Notes under the pieces: generated by a model
What the model saw: the letters and a program-made list of their open reading frames with translations, nothing else
The model's database searches: none
Told to the model about the DNA's origin: nothing
IMG/VR virus record: IMGVR_UViG_3300042402_003577
Location: 41,850-105,849 of that record
Length of the DNA stretch: 64,000 nucleotides
Source: a virus
Strand: one strand, 5' to 3'
Position numbers and translations under genes: made by a program
In this document: in pieces, positions 63,933-64,000 of the stretch
Position numbering within the stretch: the first letter of the stretch is position 1
Layout of the letters: every line of letters starts with the position of its first letter

Positions 63933-64000
63933 ATGAAAATAACCCTATTGATCGTATCTGCTATTGTTCTTTTAGCTTTACCCTCAAAAGAAGATTGCCC
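63933..64000 (+). CDS. Start of an exported protein, cut by the window edge
   Basis: Reads MKITLLIVSAIVLLALPSKED and continues beyond the window. The first 17 residues are a signal peptide. It has its own promoter-like element and lies after a terminator, so begins a new transcript. Another exported product, like the cassette at 55.5-61.6 kb. Confidence 0.65.
   Translation, partial: MKITLLIVSAIVLLALPSKEDC

Noticed and set aside
1-64000. Temperate lifestyle
   Set aside because: No integrase, recombinase or clear lysogeny repressor is visible; outside the window it cannot be judged.

Overview
The window looks like about 64 kb of a tailed double-stranded DNA phage (or prophage-like phage genome) that infects a Bacteroidota host. 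Two things support the host call. First, many intergenic spaces on both strands carry the Bacteroidota -7 promoter element TAnnTTTG, several with a TTG about 18-20 bases upstream, and start codons sit behind A-rich leaders instead of strong Shine-Dalgarno sites. Second, one gene product ends in a type IX secretion system (T9SS) sorting domain, and T9SS occurs only in Bacteroidota. The order terminase large subunit - portal - acidic scaffold-like protein - major capsid protein - head-completion-like protein, together with a separate, opposite-facing replication arm containing PolA, DnaB-like, DnaG-like, SSB, dUTPase, SF2 and PD-(D/E)XK proteins, recalls crAss-like podoviruses. No multi-subunit RNA polymerase or tail-tube gene lies in the window, so that placement is an inference.

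Layout. Positions 1-29,144 (minus strand) read leftwards, away from a 1.2-kb non-coding region. They hold first a cluster of small accessory genes (23.6-29.1 kb), with an HNH nuclease and an odd tRNA-Leu locus. Next come genes for a SET-domain protein, a ClpP-like protein and small proteins upstream of packaging (20.0-23.6 kb). Then follow terminase, portal, scaffold and capsid (12.3-20.0 kb), a tRNA-Met-like gene, other virion proteins (9.3-12.1 kb), and finally a bank of modular adhesin or tail-fibre genes with a PhoH ATPase among them (0-9.1 kb). Positions 29.15-30.36 kb hold the likely origin and divergent control region: it is richer in G and C, switches from C-rich to G-rich on the plus strand, and carries tandem palindromes, 18-bp iteron-like repeats and a G-quadruplex motif.

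Positions 30,365-41,360 (plus strand) carry about 35 very small genes, most of unknown function, behind near-identical AT-rich leaders. Three promoters in this arm share two direct repeats (TTGCAACAAAATTKA) spaced exactly 21 bp apart and 38-39 bp upstream of TATCTTTG, so one DNA-binding protein probably switches on all three operons. Positions 41.4-55.4 kb hold a lytic transglycosylase, an AAA+ MoxR-like ATPase with a partner protein, and the replication/recombination set. Positions 55.5-61.6 kb are an unusual cassette of seven genes, six with signal peptides: a dockerin/cohesin-like T9SS cargo, a single-span membrane protein, a CsgG-like protein, an outer-membrane beta-barrel candidate, a C-type lectin with a dockerin-like region, a small secreted protein and a secreted zincin-like protein. 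The window ends with a B12-dependent ribonucleotide reductase and the start of another exported protein.

The most unusual items are (1) a tRNA-Leu whose matching 3' half lies upstream of its 5' half, directly after an HNH gene, (2) the three-copy 21-bp-phased promoter module, and (3) the exported dockerin/cohesin/lectin/CsgG cassette, which may build a phage-encoded structure on the surface of the infected cell.
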